The notes below the pieces were generated by a model. That model saw only the letters and a list, made by a program, of their open reading frames with translations. It did not search any database and was not told the origin of the DNA. From contig VGER01000002.1 in assembly GCA_016869235.1 (NCBI GenBank), positions 71,801 to 125,149 of the forward strand: 53,349 nucleotides of DNA, given 5' to 3'. Each line of letters begins with the position of its first letter. The first letter of the stretch is position 1. A program made the translations under genes and the position numbers. The stretch comes from Alphaproteobacteria bacterium. Its GTDB lineage: Bacteria; Pseudomonadota; Alphaproteobacteria; UBA2966; CAIVPW01. Shown piece after piece: positions 52,167-53,349 of the stretch.

Positions 52167-53349
52167 ATGAAGTTTTCCGATTTGGGCTTGAGCCCCGAGG
52201 TCCTTAGGGCCGTCGAGGAAGCAGGCTACTCCCAACCGACGCCGATTCAGGAACGGGCGATCCCCATCGTCCTCCAAGGCCGCGATGTCATGGGCTGTGC
52301 CCAGACCGGCACCGGCAAGACGGCGAGCTTTGCGCTGCCGATCCTCGACATCCTCGCCACCGGCCGGGCGCGGGCGCGCATGCCGCGCGCCCTCATTCTC
52401 GAGCCGACCCGCGAGCTCGCCGCGCAGGTGGCGGAAAGCATCGCCGAGTACGGCAAGTACAGCAAGTTCGAGACGGCCCTGCTGATCGGCGGCGTATCAA
52501 TGGACGAGCAGAACCGGCAGCTCGAACAGGCGCCGGACATCCTCATCGCCACGCCGGGCCGCCTTCTCGACCATGCCGACCGCGGCCAAGTGATGCTGCG
52601 CGGCGTGAAGATCCTCGTCATCGACGAGACCGATCGCATGCTCGACATGGGCTTCATCCCCGATGTCCAGCGCATCGTGAAGCTGCTGCCGCCGCTGCGC
52701 CAGACGCTGTTCTTCTCCGCCACCCTGTCGCCGGAGATCCGGGCGATCGGCGCGGAGTTCGTGCAGAACCCCAAGGAGATCACGGTCGCGCCGCCGTCCT
52801 CGCCGGCCGCTTCGGTGCGCCAGGCGGTGATCACCGTCGATCCCGGCATGAAGCGCGAGGCGCTGCGCCGCCTCATCGCGCGCGAGAAGATCGAGCAGTG
52901 CATCATCTTCCTCAACCGCAAGCGCGATGTGGACATCCTGCTCAAGTCCATGAGAAAGCACGGCTTCTCCGCCGCCGCCATTCACGGCGACCTGGCGCAG
53001 TCGGTGCGCACCGAGACACTCGAGAAGTTCAAGGCCGGACAGATCGCCTTTCTGATCGCCAGCGACGTCGCGGCGCGGGGCCTCGACGTCGAAGCGCTGC
53101 CATGGGTGATCAACTTCGACGTGCCTATCAACGCCGAGGACTACGTCCACCGTATCGGGCGGACCGCACGCGCCGGACGCAGCGGCACCGCCTTCACGCT
53201 GGCGACGCCCGAAGACGCCCGTTACCTCGCCCAGATCACTCAGCTGATCGGCAAGGAAATTCCGCCGCTCACCGTGGAGGGCATCGAGACGCCGGCGCCG
53301 ATGAGCGAGGATGAAGCCCGCGCCCGGCGCGGGCGCGGACGTGGCCGCG
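52167..53349 (+). CDS. DEAD-box-type RNA helicase (RhlE-like), 3' end cut, DETD motif II
   Basis: At least 394 codons, running off the right edge. Motifs in order: Q motif (GYSQPTPIQERAIP), I AQTGTGKT, Ia PTRELAAQV, Ib TPGRLLDH, II DETD at residues 153-156, III SAT, IV IIFLNRKRD, V ASDVAARGLDVE and VI HRIGRTARAGRSG. It ends in an Arg/Gly-rich tail (RARRGRGRGR), the RNA-binding extension of RhlE/DbpA-like helicases. Motif II is normally DEAD; Thr155 (ACC) replaces Ala (one G-to-A change). Likely role: remodelling rRNA or mRNA structures. ATG at 52167, with a weak AGGTG upstream. Confidence 0.9.
   Translation, partial: MKFSDLGLSPEVLRAVEEAGYSQPTPIQERAIPIVLQGRDVMGCAQTGTGKTASFALPILDILATGRARARMPRALILEPTRELAAQVAESIAEYGKYSKFETALLIGGVSMDEQNRQLEQAPDILIATPGRLLDHADRGQVMLRGVKILVIDETDRMLDMGFIPDVQRIVKLLPPLRQTLFFSATLSPEIRAIGAEFVQNPKEITVAPPSSPAASVRQAVITVDPGMKREALRRLIAREKIEQCIIFLNRKRDVDILLKSMRKHGFSAAAIHGDLAQSVRTETLEKFKAGQIAFLIASDVAARGLDVEALPWVINFDVPINAEDYVHRIGRTARAGRSGTAFTLATPEDARYLAQITQLIGKEIPPLTVEGIETPAPMSEDEARARRGRGRGR

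Overview
The window is GC-rich, gene-dense DNA from a bacterium, most likely an alphaproteobacterium. The evidence is the order nuoA-N, birA, coaX, rnj, DUF1467 gene; the tig-clpP-clpX-lon-HU block; the amtB-glnK and glnB-glnA pairs; and the ycjX-ycjF pair. No transposase, phage gene, CRISPR array or rRNA gene was seen. All four tRNA genes (Asp, Val, Leu, His) lie on the minus strand and encode their own CCA end.

Layout. 0-5.2 kb: the start of a LolC/LolE permease gene (cut by the edge), then proS facing the other way, a small exported protein, a DUF1467 membrane protein and RNase J. 4.4-20.1 kb: one compact minus-strand run of all 14 complex I genes (nuoA to nuoN) followed by birA, coaX, rnj and the DUF1467 gene, mostly with overlapping or nearly touching ends. 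20.2-23.3 kb: tRNA-Asp, a MarC-family protein, and a decayed metallophosphoesterase/ATP-grasp pair, then tRNA-Val. 23.4-30.3 kb: the protein quality-control block HU, lon, clpX, clpP, tig, then tRNA-Leu. 30.5-34.5 kb: NAD(P)HX repair enzyme and broken ycjF-ycjX. 34.7-37.8 kb: amtB-glnK and a DadA-like oxidoreductase. 37.8-42.9 kb: a small lipoprotein, a fatty acyl-AMP ligase, and a frameshifted ACP/acyl-AMP ligase/acyltransferase fusion, then tRNA-His. 42.9-44.2 kb: small membrane proteins and two isoprenylcysteine-methyltransferase-like genes, one with a nonsense codon. 44.2-46.3 kb: glnB-glnA behind a sigma-54 promoter. 46.4-53.3 kb: RDD protein, a hydrolase without its nucleophile, parE, a helical-repeat protein, an alpha/beta hydrolase and a DEAD-box-type helicase cut by the right edge.

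How the genes work together: complex I with its neighbours serves respiration, cofactor synthesis (biotin attachment, CoA) and RNA decay. Trigger factor, ClpXP and Lon form the folding/proteolysis module. AmtB, two PII proteins and glutamine synthetase form the ammonium uptake and sensing module.

Most notable: (1) an archaeal/eukaryotic-type prolyl-tRNA synthetase in the usual alphaproteobacterial proS locus but inverted, which suggests replacement in place; (2) about twelve frameshifts or nonsense codons confined to six accessory genes, with none in about 30 kb of core genes; (3) a gene fusing an acyl carrier protein, an acyl-AMP ligase and a PlsC-type acyltransferase beside a stand-alone ligase paralogue; (4) a hydrolase with Gly in place of the nucleophilic Ser, and a helicase with DETD in place of DEAD. 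I did not find a wholly new defence or mobile system. Starts given here were often moved from the longest possible frame to the position supported by homology, a ribosome binding site or operon overlap.
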